64,000 bases of DNA from Enchytraeus crypticus (lineage: Eukaryota > Annelida > Clitellata > Enchytraeida > Enchytraeidae): positions 108,424-172,423 of the forward strand of contig CAJHZI010000783.1 in the NCBI GenBank assembly GCA_905160935.1. The letters are read 5' to 3'. Shown here piece by piece: positions 48,085 through 58,394 of the stretch; within the stretch, counting starts at the first letter, position 1; each line of letters begins with the position of its first letter. A program made the position numbers and the translations under genes. The notes beneath the pieces were generated by a model. It was given only the letters and a program-made list of their open reading frames with translations. It had not been told where the DNA came from and ran no database searches.

Positions 48085-48225
48085 AGTGAAATACCCAACT
48101 AAGTCGATATCTATCACTCTTAATACCACATGTTTAAACCGTTAGGCAATTTAGACCATTTTCCATATAACCAGTACAGTGAATATCTCCAAGATGAGAC
48201 TTTACTCTCAGGTCAGCGATGGTAG
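48085..48225 (-). mobile_element. SINE-B partial copy, minus strand
   Basis: Reverse complement of the family body from CTGACCTGAGAGTAAAGTCT to GATAGATATCGACTTAGTTG. The tRNA-like head is absent. Confidence 0.65.
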
Positions 48226-48669
48226 ATCATTAATAGCTATTAGATAGTAGTAGATAGTAAATTAGTAGTTTAGAAGTAATGCTGATCCAATCAGATTCAT
48301 AGTAAACAAACTATATATACAGTGTACAGTACACAGCGTTGTATGACTCAGATGACGCATAAATTATTTTAAAGCTTACTATGAAGAAAAGAAAAAGCTC
48401 AGGAAGAACAAAACTCTACACATATAATATTCAGTTACATGTAATGACACACTTTACTAGGTAATGGTCATTTTAAATTGAGAAGTTACAAATCTTAAAC
48501 AATGCACAATAGGCCAATTATTCATAAAGCATTGATTATTATGCAAAAAGACACAATGTAAATCAGTTCACAAAAAATTAATCGTAACGACACCCCGAAT
48601 ACATGACAGTGTAAATCAGTAATATTAAAACATGCTTAGAAAATCATTGTCAATAATCATTAGCTAAAT

Positions 48670-48906
48670 GCATACAGCTAAAAACCCATCTCTTTCCGCC
48701 ATAGGTCTAAATTATGACCTGCTTGTCTTGGATCTTGGACTTGCACTGTTTTGATCTCGCTTTCTCTTGTGGTCTCTGTGTACTCAGTCGTCATCGTGTG
48801 GTGCTTTGGCGCCTGTTTGTATAGTGTCTGCGAGAGACGTCCCTGACATTGCCTTATGGCGAGAAATCGGACGTTAAATTCTTATTGATTGATTGATTGA
48901 TTGAAT
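48670..48906 (+). mobile_element. LINE 3' tail copy, (TTGA)n subfamily
   Basis: Starts with codons for LKTHLF (the usual end of CR1/L2-type ORF2) and a stop. It continues to GAGACGTCCCTGACATTGCC and GAAATCGGACGTTAAATTC, then (TTGA)n. It is related to the (TTA)n family but has a different terminal repeat. Confidence 0.7.
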
Positions 48907-49687
48907 ACCATTTGTACACATACAAGACTCAAATTTGAACATATATTTAAAGCATAGTCATATATAAATCAGGCCCAGCCGCTGTGTATTGCACTATTAC
49001 CAATTATTTATAGTTACTAGTAACTGACAAAAATCTCTATTACAATACGAAAGAACAGTTTTAATCAGCCCGTGCTAATCCTCCAATCAATCATTTACAA
49101 CTGTAACAATGAATCAATCGAGCTCAGAGTTTGCTTCCTTCCCCAAGATCAATCAATCAAATATTAATCAATCCAGCTCAGAGTTTGTCTCTTCTACCAT
49201 GGACTCCTGCAGAAAACAAAAATTCACAACAATTCAAAAACACATAGATGTAGTGAAATAATCATCCAAGATTATATTTAATCCAAGATGGTCAAATCTA
49301 ATATCAGAGTATCTAATATCATAGATCACATAGTATCAAACAGTTTAGTACAATATCTATTTATACCTATCGCGTTAATGTCTGATATTTTTCTTTCTGA
49401 TAACATTAAAATCGAAACCAAGAGAGTTGAAATCACTCCAAGATCGATCGTTTCAAATTTCATGACGTTATCTGACGCTCTACAAACCTAGTTATTTTGA
49501 GACTCGTTATTACACTACAATAATATAGGATTGAAGCAGAACGAAATGATACAGCACAGAAACAGAAGCAGTAAAGTACACAGTAAAATAATGAATTATC
49601 AATAATATTGATTAAGGGACACCCGAGCATTGACACACATTCATTGCTCACAAGTATTCTTCAGAGGTGACTAACGAAGATACTGCC

Positions 49688-49762
49688 TTAAAGAGGCCAC
49701 TGGTACAGCAGGTTCCCACTATCTGTGCAACATATAAATATGTCGCATAAAAAGCAGACATC
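49688..49762 (-). CDS. Bcl-2-like gene, candidate terminal exon
   Basis: Acceptor gttttgtttccag followed in phase 0 by DVCFLCDIFICCTDSGNLLY and a stop after four more residues. Only a short hydrophobic patch is encoded, not a full tail anchor. A second candidate acceptor at 49206 (tttgttttctgcag) would give ESMVEETNSELD and a stop at 49168. The two cannot be separated from sequence alone. Confidence 0.35.
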   Translation of the reverse strand, partial: DVCFLCDIFICCTDSGNLLYQWPL

Positions 49763-52700
49763 CTGGAAACAAAACACATCATTGATGCCTAACACAAAAC
49801 TAGACTACTTATTAGAGTTGATCCGGTAGCATGATTAGTTAGGCGTTCGATTGCGGTTTTTGTTGGTGTGGGATTCAAATTCAAAACTCGTCACATTATT
49901 GTCATGCTTTCAAGAAGGAACTTGACGCAAAATTAGATTTTAGCTTGTGGCTCTTATTCCTTCAATGACCAGGTCTAAGAGTATCTGAGACCTGGACATA
50001 AGAGTGACTGATTGAATGACAGGTGTCACTTAACCATCCTCCCTGCTCAACAATCCAATCAATTGTGTTACATAAGAGTGAATGATTGATTGACAGGTGT
50101 CACTTACCCATCCTCCCTGCTCAACAATCCAATCGGCGAATCGATCTTCAAAGTACCTTAGGCTCATCTCCTTGATCTCCATGGCAACAGCCGTGCCCAT
50201 ACCGGCCATCTGCACCGCTGATTGGGTGAGTCGGAACATTCGAGCTATTTGACTCCACCCCACGGCACCGCCCCTAGCCCCGGCCCCGCCCCTAGCCGCC
50301 ACATAACCCACGCTGCTCGTCACCATCTGCTCGAACTGCCCATAGCTCGCGTTCTGCACCAGCTCAGCCACCGGGTCCATAGACCGCGCCTCCTCAGTCA
50401 ATCCTGCAAGCTGACTGGCTGCAGAACCGTCAGTCAAGGCTGTGGGAGGAGCTTGCTGAGGCTGATTGATTGCCTTTGAGCATCCTGCACATAATATATA
50501 AGAGAAATAATATATTATAATAATATATCATCCGCCTTCCTCTATGTGGAAATGAAGAGGAAGGCGGATGACAGAGAAGAGTGGGGGCGTTATATACCAT
50601 GGACCTGCCAATGGGCAGTGCACTAAGAGAGAGAGAATATCATCATAATATATCATTAATGGCAATTAATATATCATCTACATTTTAACAGCTTAATCAT
50701 GACAACGTCACACTGCTAATATTAATGTCTACACTGTAATAAATTAATGATTTGTTCATTTTATCTAATGGAATATAAGTAATTAAACAGCCAATTATAA
50801 CTATACGAATGCTCTCATGCCATTGAATTTCTAGAATGCTCTGATGGCATAAAGAGATTTAACTAATTACTGGTTCCGCTAGAAATTGTGATAGGATACA
50901 AATCTAAAGTTAGCAGTCAAAATTTTAAAATACCAAAAACCATGCTGGAATACAGGTTCAAATAGTTCTGACAAAAAATCCGAGACAATAGGACTAACAT
51001 TTACTCCTGATGAGATAGTAGATTTGGTTACAATAAAATTCAGTAGTACATAAACCTAGTAATTACAATAAACTGAGTAATAAATAAGTAAATCAGTTTA
51101 TTTTAAAAACATCAAATTCAACGTAAACTACAGCACCACATGATACTGTCAGATACAATCCAGCTGCGATGAGAACTGATCTGCTTCATCCTACCATTCG
51201 ATTATGCAACAAGCGCCAATAAGAAAAACTGTAAAATAGCAAGGGTTAAAATTTAAATCAGAAATCGGTAACAATCTTATTTACACTTTCAATATTTGAT
51301 AAATGAAGAGGATTGGATCCAGTTAGACTCAATTAGCTAAGATTTTTTGGCTAGTGGTGTGGGGTAGGGCAGAGAGGATTTGAGACAGTCAATTTGTTTT
51401 GCGACCATGATTAAACTGGGATTCACGGGAGGATGATGATGATGATGAAGAGGAATTAGATCCAATTATTTCCTGAGTTAGCAAAATTAAGATACAATTT
51501 AATCAATCGCAGGTGCCACTTACCGGCTGCGTCTGTGGCAACAGCAGACACAGCAGCGGCAGCAGCAACAGCAGTAGCAGCAGCTGCAGCAGCATCAGCA
51601 GCAGCAGCAGAAGAGCAGGGTCCAGGCACGAGGTTTGACGATGGGCTGGATGAAGAAGACTTTGAGCTGCTGGACGGAGAGGCAAAGTTATATCGATCAG
51701 CTATGGCAGACAGCTGCTCAGCAATCCTCTCGTACAGCTCTTCCTTCTCCAGTCTCGACTTGTTAGGAAATGGTTTCGATGAAGAGTAGATCAGAGCTCG
51801 ACCCACTTCAACCACTGCTCCGCGCTTTCCATCTTCAAATAGTAATTTAAAAATTACTGAAAAAAGACTTTAGTTGTTCATCTCAAAAATCAAGATATCC
51901 TAAAGGTCAGGCTTATTCTGCTGCCTCCTTGATTGGGCTAAACTATTTTACTTCTACAGTTTCCATAAACTGTTTGTATACTGCTTTATGAGTTTGTCAT
52001 TTTATTTTACATTGGCCAATCTAATATTCGTTAGCAATTTAATCATAATTTTGATTTATTTCTTTGAAGCTAAATATATAATTTAACTTAAAATTCAAGT
52101 AACAGCTGTAACTAGTAACTGTCAGTCAGTGAAAGGAGGTTGGCCTTGCTGACTTCTAACATAACAATATCCTGTAAAAGCAACACAGAGTTTAGACTCC
52201 AATCATAACCTAACGACAGTGATACAAGCACACCTGTGGCATCTCTCTTCACTGGTCCAGTTCTTGGCAGAGTTCTTCGTTCCAGCGGACAGGCACGCTG
52301 AGCGGAACTGCCTTGAGCTCCAGGAATGTTTGGCAAACATGCCACAAGTCCATCCAGCCTCATAGAGAGCCTCGTGGAGCTACCTGCCTGAGAGAGGGTT
52401 GGTTCCGCCATGGGCAGACCTTCTCTAGGCTGTACAGCTGACTGCTCGCCTCTGTGCTGAGTTTCTCTGGTGTTGACAGTAGGAGGAGGTGGAAGGTTTG
52501 GGATACCAGAGCGAGGTCTAACACGACTAGACTTGTAAGGTGTATCATCAGACTCGTACTCTGAGGCTCGCTGATTTGTCCTGCGATCAGCTGTGGAGGC
52601 AGCCGAGGCAGAGGCAGCAGAGGCAGCTCTCTGGACCCTCACGTTCTCCACTGAACGAGATCTATCCTTAGCTCCTCTCTTAGCTAAACACATATAAATA

Positions 52701-55313
52701 CAATAGTCGATACCAATATTCATAATAGAAACCGAATTAAGATCGGTAGCAGAATTAACAATCATCACCATCTTCCGTTTACTCACAGTTTAACTAGGTT
52801 CGGGATACGATAGCCCTTCTCCACTCCTCTCTGTCCCATACCATATCATCAGTTAATCCCCTATTTTCCATTCGTTTTAGAAAGTTTTGTAGCAATTTCT
52901 GGAGTCTTGGCGCTCACCGACCGAATGCCCTTTTTAGATCTTTGTGCTTTAGTCACCTACTATGACACGTGCAGTCACCGGTAGGTCTATTCTTCAAACA
53001 ACCTGAATATAACATGGGGAGATAACAATATTAACAATATTGTATTTAAAATTGTGATCATATTCAATATTATTATCTTCTTATAATAAGATGATAATAA
53101 TATTATTATTTTTGGTGTTCTTATTAAATTGAATTGAATTGAATACTGATAGTAATACAAAGGCTTTCCATAACTTTGCAAAGATTTAATACAGTCTGCT
53201 TCAGTAATTTTTTTAAGCATCTAGACGACCTCGAGTAGCTGGGCGGCGATTCAGTATGTAATTGCTAGAATCGTTTTTAAAAGTTTTGAATGTCTTAACA
53301 GCGTCTACTTAGGGGTAACGTCATGAAGTTTTAAATGACAGATAGTGAGTTGAAATGAAACCTAGTGGATTCGAATCCCAGCCGCGCTGATCTGAGAGTA
53401 AAATCTCGGACATTCCCTGGGCTAGTTATACGGAAAATGGTCTAACTTGCCTATAGGTTAAACATGTGGTAATAAAAGTGATAGATATCAACATAGTTGA
53501 TCATTTCACTGTACTGTGAGTTTATTTTTCTTTTTATCAAACCTCGGGTTCGCTAAGCCCAGGTAAAATTTCTAATAAATACAAATAAAAATTACAGGGT
53601 GGTCAAGAACAAATGCAACTACTTTGAAGGCTAATAACTTAGACAATTTTTATCAAAAAGTCTTACATGATACATTAACTTAAAGGTTTTACTGTAATTA
53701 GTAATGTAATAGAAATTTTTGTATTTCAGACTTAAGTAGACTCTACTATAGCTGTTAATTATGGTATTACCGAACAGAGCTATGGCTCTTTTATGGTAAC
53801 CTCTTTCGCATTGTTATATGTTAATATAACTACATGCACGTTCCTATTGTTTGTATAATCTGTGCTGTGACGAACAAATAAACGATACTAAACGGAAAAA
53901 AGGTAATTCTCTTTTCTATTAACTTGCTAAATATCTAAGAGATACTATTACACATGTTTGAGAAATTATCATTAGTCGCGAAATGTAATTTTCAATGAAA
54001 TTGCGTGAAAACTCAAAACCTAAAGATTAAGAATTCAAGATTATGCATTAGGCCTTAACTACTTCAAAAAGCGCATTGCAGTTTCTATCAATGTCCCAAA
54101 ATGAATTGAGAATTAATTGAACAAATGTTCAATGTGTCCACCATGTGCCCGAAAAACTGCATTCACTCGTTGGGACCACTGATCAATTGTTGAGTCCAAG
54201 AGTGTCTGACTGAGCTCAGCCAAACGGATGACATTGACTCGTTTCAAATGTTCAACGTCGTGAATTGGTTCGCGATAGAATAATTGCTGAAGACAATAAT
54301 AAACGATCGAATAGTAAATAGGATTCAAAGCAGGGAGGGGGGCTGTTAGATGGCCAGTTCTACGGTTCAATAAACTCTGGCAGGTTAACTTTCATACAGG
54401 CGATCAAATTTCATTGAAAATTACATATCGGCGACTAATGATAATTGCTCAAACATGTGCAATAGTATCTCTAAGATATTTAGCAAGTGAATAGAAAAGA
54501 GAATTGTCTTTAATTTAATGTATCATGTAAGACATTTGAATAAAAATTGTCAAAGTTATTAGCTTTCAAAGTAGTTTCATTTATTCTAGACCACTCTGTA
54601 TAATAATAAGCCACAAGATTTTACACCTTGGATAAACAATGATAAAAATAATAGATGTTTGACATCAGTTTTCCATCAGAGTTTATAATGCAGTCACTAC
54701 ATGCAAACAATTACACATTAATTCCTTATTTATTAGCTTCTCTGATGTGGCTGGAGCCTGCAAGAAGTTCTGAGTTCAATTCAGCAGGATTCAAATCCTA
54801 GGCTCGTCCATTATTGACTTTAATAGCATTAAAACAAATTTAGCCTCTTCATATAGGTAAATTCTATATGCATTATGCAACTTTGCACCACTGCATATAA
54901 ACATTGTAATGTAAATTAATGTGACCTTTTATTTCAATTAGCGTTCACTTAGATTTTTATTTAAGGGTAATGGACATCCATAATTACTATTGGTTATTTC
55001 GTACTACTGTATAATAATATTAATGAATATTTTTTTCCAGGACATTGTTAACAGTGTTTCTCATAAGGTTTTTGTTTCTTTCAGTGTCTTACCAATGAAA
55101 CAATACCGACCTCTGCAAGCTCCCCTTTCGTTGCCATGACTGCTGCTGCTGCGCCGACGAAGCTTTGCACTACTTCTCCTGAAGTGACTCAGCAAGTCTT
55201 TGAACACGCCCCTTTCTTTGACTCCTCCCATCTTATCTTCTGTTCCGCTCAGTCTTCCATCAGCACCCGCCTCGAGTCCGCCTGCTGGCTTCCTACGCCT
55301 CAGTGCCGAGGAA
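49688..55313 (-). CDS. Divergent Bcl-2-family protein (BH3-BH1-BH2), partial gene model
   Basis: Likely regulator of mitochondrial apoptosis. Minus-strand exons 55313-55093, 52683-52234, 51856-51524, 50484-50108 and tentatively 49762-49688 join with matching phases (1/2, 1/2, 1/2, 0/0). A BH3-like helix (IAEQLSAIADRY) recalls the BAK pattern of L-x-x-I-G-D with Ala for Gly. BH1 is GWSQIARMFRLTQSAVQM and BH2 is FADWIVEQGGW. The coding sequence is interrupted exactly after GGW, an intron position I recall as conserved in Bcl-2-family genes. Unusual: more than 200 residues of Ser/Arg/Pro-rich sequence before the BH3, a Ser- then Ala-rich insert between BH3 and BH1, and a Gly/Ala-rich loop before BH1. 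The 5' end is open, with no ATG in the first exon before the splice site. No clear C-terminal membrane anchor was found. Pro- versus anti-apoptotic role is undetermined. Confidence 0.72.
49830..49955 (+). mobile_element. SINE-D-like copy, diverged
   Basis: GGTAGCATGATTAGTTAGGC as box A, GTGTGGGATTCAAATTCAAA as box B and GGAACTTGACGCAAAATTAG as tail. It sits between the BH1/BH2 exon and the candidate terminal exon of the Bcl-2-like gene. Confidence 0.45.
50002..50133. repeat. 72-bp-period duplication at the BH2 exon end
   Basis: About 60 bp at 50002-50061 recur at 50074-50133 with a few changes. The duplicated piece includes the last 26 nt of the BH1/BH2 exon and its splice donor. In the copy, the donor reads GTTAAG instead of GTAAGT. 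Confidence 0.85.
50108..50484 (-). CDS. Bcl-2-like gene, BH1/BH2 exon
   Basis: 377 nt, acceptor tatattatgtgcag, donor gtaagt, 2 nt + 125 codons. Encodes YGQFEQMVTSSVGYVAARG, a Gly/Ala loop, then BH1 (GWSQIARMF) and BH2 (WIVEQGGW), ending exactly at the Trp codon. Alignment to BAK-type alpha4-alpha7 is plausible by eye. Confidence 0.78.
50528..50640 (+). mobile_element. RTE-like LINE tail with hairpin 5' end
   Basis: Encodes MKRKADDREEWGRYIPW and carries CCATGGACCTGCCAATGGGC then AGTGCACTAAGAGAGAGAGA. Its first 44 bp form an inverted repeat with 16-bp arms and a 12-bp loop. It lies just upstream of the BH1/BH2 exon in the Bcl-2-like gene's intron, antisense to the gene. Confidence 0.75.
51348..51447 (+). 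mobile_element. LINE tail copy, (GAT)n-tail family, in the Bcl-2-like gene
   Basis: GGGGTAGGGCAGAGAGGATT then GATTAAACTGGGATTCACGG and (GATGAT)n. It lies just downstream of the BH3 exon, inside the intron and antisense to the gene. Confidence 0.6.
51524..51856 (-). CDS. Bcl-2-like gene, BH3-containing exon
   Basis: 333 nt, acceptor agtcttttttcag, donor gtaagt, phase 2 in and phase 1 out. Encodes IFKLLFEDGKRGAVVEVGRA, then the BH3-like IAEQLSAIADRY. After that come a serine run and an alanine run (imperfect GCT/GCA/GTT codons, about 51530-51615) in the loop after BH3. Confidence 0.7.
52234..52683 (-). CDS. Bcl-2-like gene, N-terminal disordered exon
   Basis: 450 nt, acceptor tatatgtgtttag, donor gtgtgc, phase 2 in and phase 1 out. 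Encodes Ala/Ser-rich (AASAASASAAS), Arg-rich and Pro-rich (NLPPPPTVN) sequence without a recognisable domain. GC-rich relative to its flanks. Confidence 0.6.
52795..52885 (-). mobile_element. LINE tail copy, (GAT)n-tail family, minus strand
   Basis: Reverse complement of the same tail (CTCCTCTCTGTCCCATACCA, CAGTTAATCCCCTATTTTCC) just upstream of the 52234-52683 exon, in an intron and in gene orientation. Lacks the (GAT)n end. Confidence 0.55.
52915..53025 (-). mobile_element. SINE-C-like 5' fragment
   Basis: GTGCTTTAGTCACCTACTAT, AGTCACCGGTAGGTCTATTC and ATAACATGGGGAGAT resemble the 34670 fragment. Diverged. Confidence 0.45.
53285..53535 (+). mobile_element. SINE-B copy
   Basis: AATGTCTTAACAGCGTCTAC, GGTAACGTCATGAAGTTTTA, GGATTCGAATCCCAGCCGCG and TGATAGATATCAACATAGTT. 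It lies directly upstream of the 53595 transposon. Confidence 0.72.
53595..54598 (-). mobile_element. Decayed Tc1/mariner-type transposon with long TIRs
   Basis: Flanked by TA on both sides (53593-53594 and 54599-54600). Ends are CAGGGTGGTC and, reversed, CAGAGTGGTC. The inverted repeats run about 190 bp: 53595-53687 and 53900-53995 pair with the right end, and an unpaired segment of about 210 bp splits the left arm. A minus-strand frame at 54113-54370 encodes the end of a transposase (STIDQWSQRVNAVFRAHGGH then IEHLFN). Most of the transposase is gone. Confidence 0.8.
54745..54850 (+). mobile_element. SINE-A copy, diverged
   Basis: CTGGAGCCTGCAAG head, GGATTCAAATCCTAGGCTCG box B region and a short A-rich tail. 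Confidence 0.5.
55093..55313 (-). CDS. Bcl-2-like gene, most upstream exon seen
   Basis: 221 nt. The donor is gtaaga after TTC ATT G, phase 1, which joins the next exon to give Ala. The acceptor side is ACGGCAG, directly downstream of a TTGA-repeat run. Encodes a basic, Ser/Arg-rich stretch (RRRKPAGGLEAGADG, FRRSSAKLRRRSSSS). There is no initiator at the 5' end, though the in-frame Met in EDKMGGVKERG could start translation if this is the first exon. Confidence 0.5.
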
Positions 55314-56053
55314 CTGCCGTCAATCAATCAATCAATCAGTCAGTCGATCAATCACTCAATCAATATTGTAATTATTATTAAAAACGAAAATATATAGAGT
55401 TCTCAGTGTCATGACCGAACTCGGTCTGCGAGACTACTTTACAGAAAGAGTTCAATATTTAGTAAGAATAAGCAAAAATAACAATTATAATAAAATTAAT
55501 ATCAAACTGGTAAAAAATGTCTACATATGAGTGGAACTTTATACTATCCAGAAACCCTCATTCCCGTCTTCATATATAAAATACTTATAATACGCATACA
55601 TGCTTATATAGAAATACATCAATCAGTCAGTCTATCAATCAACCATCAACAAATCAAACAAACTATTAATTACCCAACCAAGTAACCAATTACTAAATAA
55701 TTAAAATAAATTATTAATATGAATAAATAAAGTTAAATAAATCGATAAATAATTAGCCATTCAGTACTATAATAATAACTATTAATAAGTTAACATCTAT
55801 CTCAGTTAGGCCCCCGGTAGAATGGCCAAGAATCCGTTACTGACAGTAACGCTCTAATAAATAAAGAAAAGCTAACCTTAGCTAACAAAAAGAGCCACTG
55901 CTTTCATGTTTAACATAGACCTCTATTTGGAAATATTTTAACGACAAATTGAGCGTCAATAAACGCAGTTAATTGGACGAAGTATTAAGTTATATTGCAG
56001 AAAGTTGGTGCATACATAACACAATCATACATACATTCATACATACATACATA

Positions 56054-56838
56054 CACTGTGAGTAAAAAAAAACGTGCGCAGTCTTTCGCCCATAACTTTG
56101 GTATTAGTGAACCGATTTTTTAAATTTTTGCATAGGTATAATCAGGAACACATTTGCTATAAAATAACGTTAAGTGACTTTGTTAATTATTATTTTTGCG
56201 TTGAAGCAGTGCTTGAAAATATGCGCGACTGAAAATATTCAGTTTAAGTAAATCAATCGCTACAGAATGTTTACAAATCCGTGGCTTAACAAAAAACGAA
56301 ACAAGCAGTATTATACTGCTACTGTCAACTGTCAAAGCTTGATTATGCTCAAAGTGCCCTCCTTTAGCTGGAATACAAGCTCGGAGACGCTTGCGCCACT
56401 CATCTATTGCTTTATCAATGACAGATTGCTTCATGTCTTGCCAACGTCCACCAGGCGTTGCTTCAACTCGTCCACGTTATGTATTTTCTTCTTTTTGGTG
56501 TAATTTCTTTAATAGGCAATCTGGCCCTCCCAGAATCCAGTTTTTTGTTGGAAATTCGGCGATCAACCAATGTGAGCCACAACCCTTTAAGAGGTACAAG
56601 TTTTTGTGAGCTCTTAATCTGCTTTAGTAAACACCATTTTAAAATTTAAACAAAGACAGACTGTGTTTGTAAAATCGTCTGTTATTGTTTAAAATATACC
56701 GGAATTGTCACAAAAACTAGATTTAAGATTGATACTTTTCTTCTACTTTATAATTCTGAAACAATTTTCAAAATCGGTTCACAAATGTCAAAGTTGTGGA
56801 TGAAATACTGCGCACATGTTTTTTTATGACTCACAGTG
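56054..56838 (-). mobile_element. Internally deleted Tc1/mariner-type transposon in a (CATA)n array
   Basis: Inverted ends CACTGTGAGT with a shared GTGCGCAGT block and a GTGAACCGATTTT block, flanked by TA. On the minus strand, in two frames, it retains the end of a DDE transposase: EFPTKNWILGGPD, NVDELKQRLVDV, then MKQSVIDKAIDEWRKRLRAC and GGHFEH. The D,D,D/E core is deleted. The insertion splits a (CATA)n microsatellite, so the TA duplication is not independently diagnostic. Confidence 0.8.
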
Positions 56839-56845
56839 TACATAT

Positions 56846-56876
<31 letters not shown>

Positions 56877-57005
56877 CATACAAACCTACATACAACATTC
56901 ATACATATATACAATCATACATACATACATACATACATACACACACATACATACGTCAGCATTCATAAATACATACATACATACAAACATACATACATAC
57001 AGGCA
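56839..57005. repeat. (CATA)n microsatellite
   Basis: Imperfect ACATACATACAT array. The same repeat lies on the other side of the transposon at 56024-56053. Confidence 0.9.
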
Positions 57006-57714
57006 TAAATATATACTTTCATATATAAGGACAGTACAGAACATTCAGAAAGCTCTAAATACAGCAAACAATATAAAACCTCATAAAATTGGTCTATATG
57101 CACAGAATTATAACACACATACAGACATACACACATATATAAAGGTATGTAAGTATGCGTATATATAATTATCCTATATTATAAAGGCACATTAAGATTT
57201 CCATTCTGGCTTAAGAATTCATTAGCCCATATTACAACAATGCCAAAAATATTCGCTTCTTCTAATTGCATGATTTATTTAGACAAGCACGACATGACCC
57301 AGTTCAACTGCATTAATTTCTCTCCTTAATTTTAAATCAATGATCAAAACTGAGTACAAAGCAGGAATGAAATGTATTTAAAAATATTCAGCTAAGCTTC
57401 GAACAAAAACATGTAGGTTTACTTATATTAAGTCACCTGATATCAGACCGAAAGGTGAGGGTTTCATTGAGTCCCTATTAAAGTCTCTTAAGAGGGAGAG
57501 GGTCAATAATAGCTACCAATCTTTTGTCTTGAATGATTAATCGATTTTATCAAGTAGCATCGTACATATAATACCTATACTGAAAAACAAATTTACAGAA
57601 ATCATCATGTTTTAATATCGTAAAGATACTCTTTAGTAATGATCTGATTGATATAGCCTATCTTACATTATACAAAGACTGACATATAGAATAGGGCATG
57701 AAGCGTTAAATCGT

Positions 57715-58115
57715 TTGTTAAACTGCTTGTGCAGCTATCCCCGTGTTGTGCTCGGGTGTGGTTGAACCACTGCAGAATAGGGCAATCGCAAAACAATCTG
57801 CCGCGTGTACGCACGAGGCGACTAAAGGCAGGAGCTGAGGATGGCAAGAGGGGATCCACCTCATCATGATATATTTTCCCCCAGGATTAAATGGTAATTA
57901 ATCCCTATACCTGAGGAAGGCAATGGGAAAACACCTCAGAAGCCATGCTTTCCAAAGCTATAGGCTACATAATGTATGGATAAGGCATAGACTTTGTGAA
58001 GGAATTAACTTGTTGATCTAAGGAGTGCTCTTATGGAGCGAGAAAACAGACTTTGAGTATGAATATGAACCTTGAACCTGCCACTTGGCAGTGCACTGAA
58101 GAAGAAGAGGTTGCT
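57715..58115 (+). mobile_element. SINE-C copy, best preserved
   Basis: CCCCGTGTTGTGCTCGGGTG, CGAGGCGACTAAAGGCAGGA, TTTTCCCCCAGGATTAAATG, GAGGAAGGCAATGGGAAAAC, GGAGTGCTCTTATGGAGCGA and a final CCTGCCACTTGGCAGTGCAC TGAAGAAGAAG tail. No clear tRNA head; origin of the 5' part not recognised. Confidence 0.75.
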
Positions 58116-58394
58116 TAGGTCTATAGTATGTCGTTGAAACTGACTTTCTCGACAATTTATCACAGGACAGTAGTAGTCAGACACATGGTATTTATAGGAC
58201 TGGTTAATATGACTGCTAAAATTACAGTCAATCCATTACCTCTATCGAGTGTAACTATTTTCAGATTCATAAAGTATTTAAAAGTATACATTCAATCTTT
58301 CAGTCTCTTTATTTTCTATATTTGCCAATATATTCAATTATTCATACTTACAAAGTCAAAAAGGTTAAATTTTAAAGTCAAAGATACATATTAT

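Noticed and set aside
51535..51789. 84-codon plus-strand frame opposite the BH3 exon
   Set aside because: Antisense shadow of the GC-rich Bcl-2-like exon; the minus-strand frame has consistent splice phases and BH motifs.
56836..57168. 110-codon Tyr/Ile/His-rich frame
   Set aside because: Generated by the (CATA)n microsatellite.
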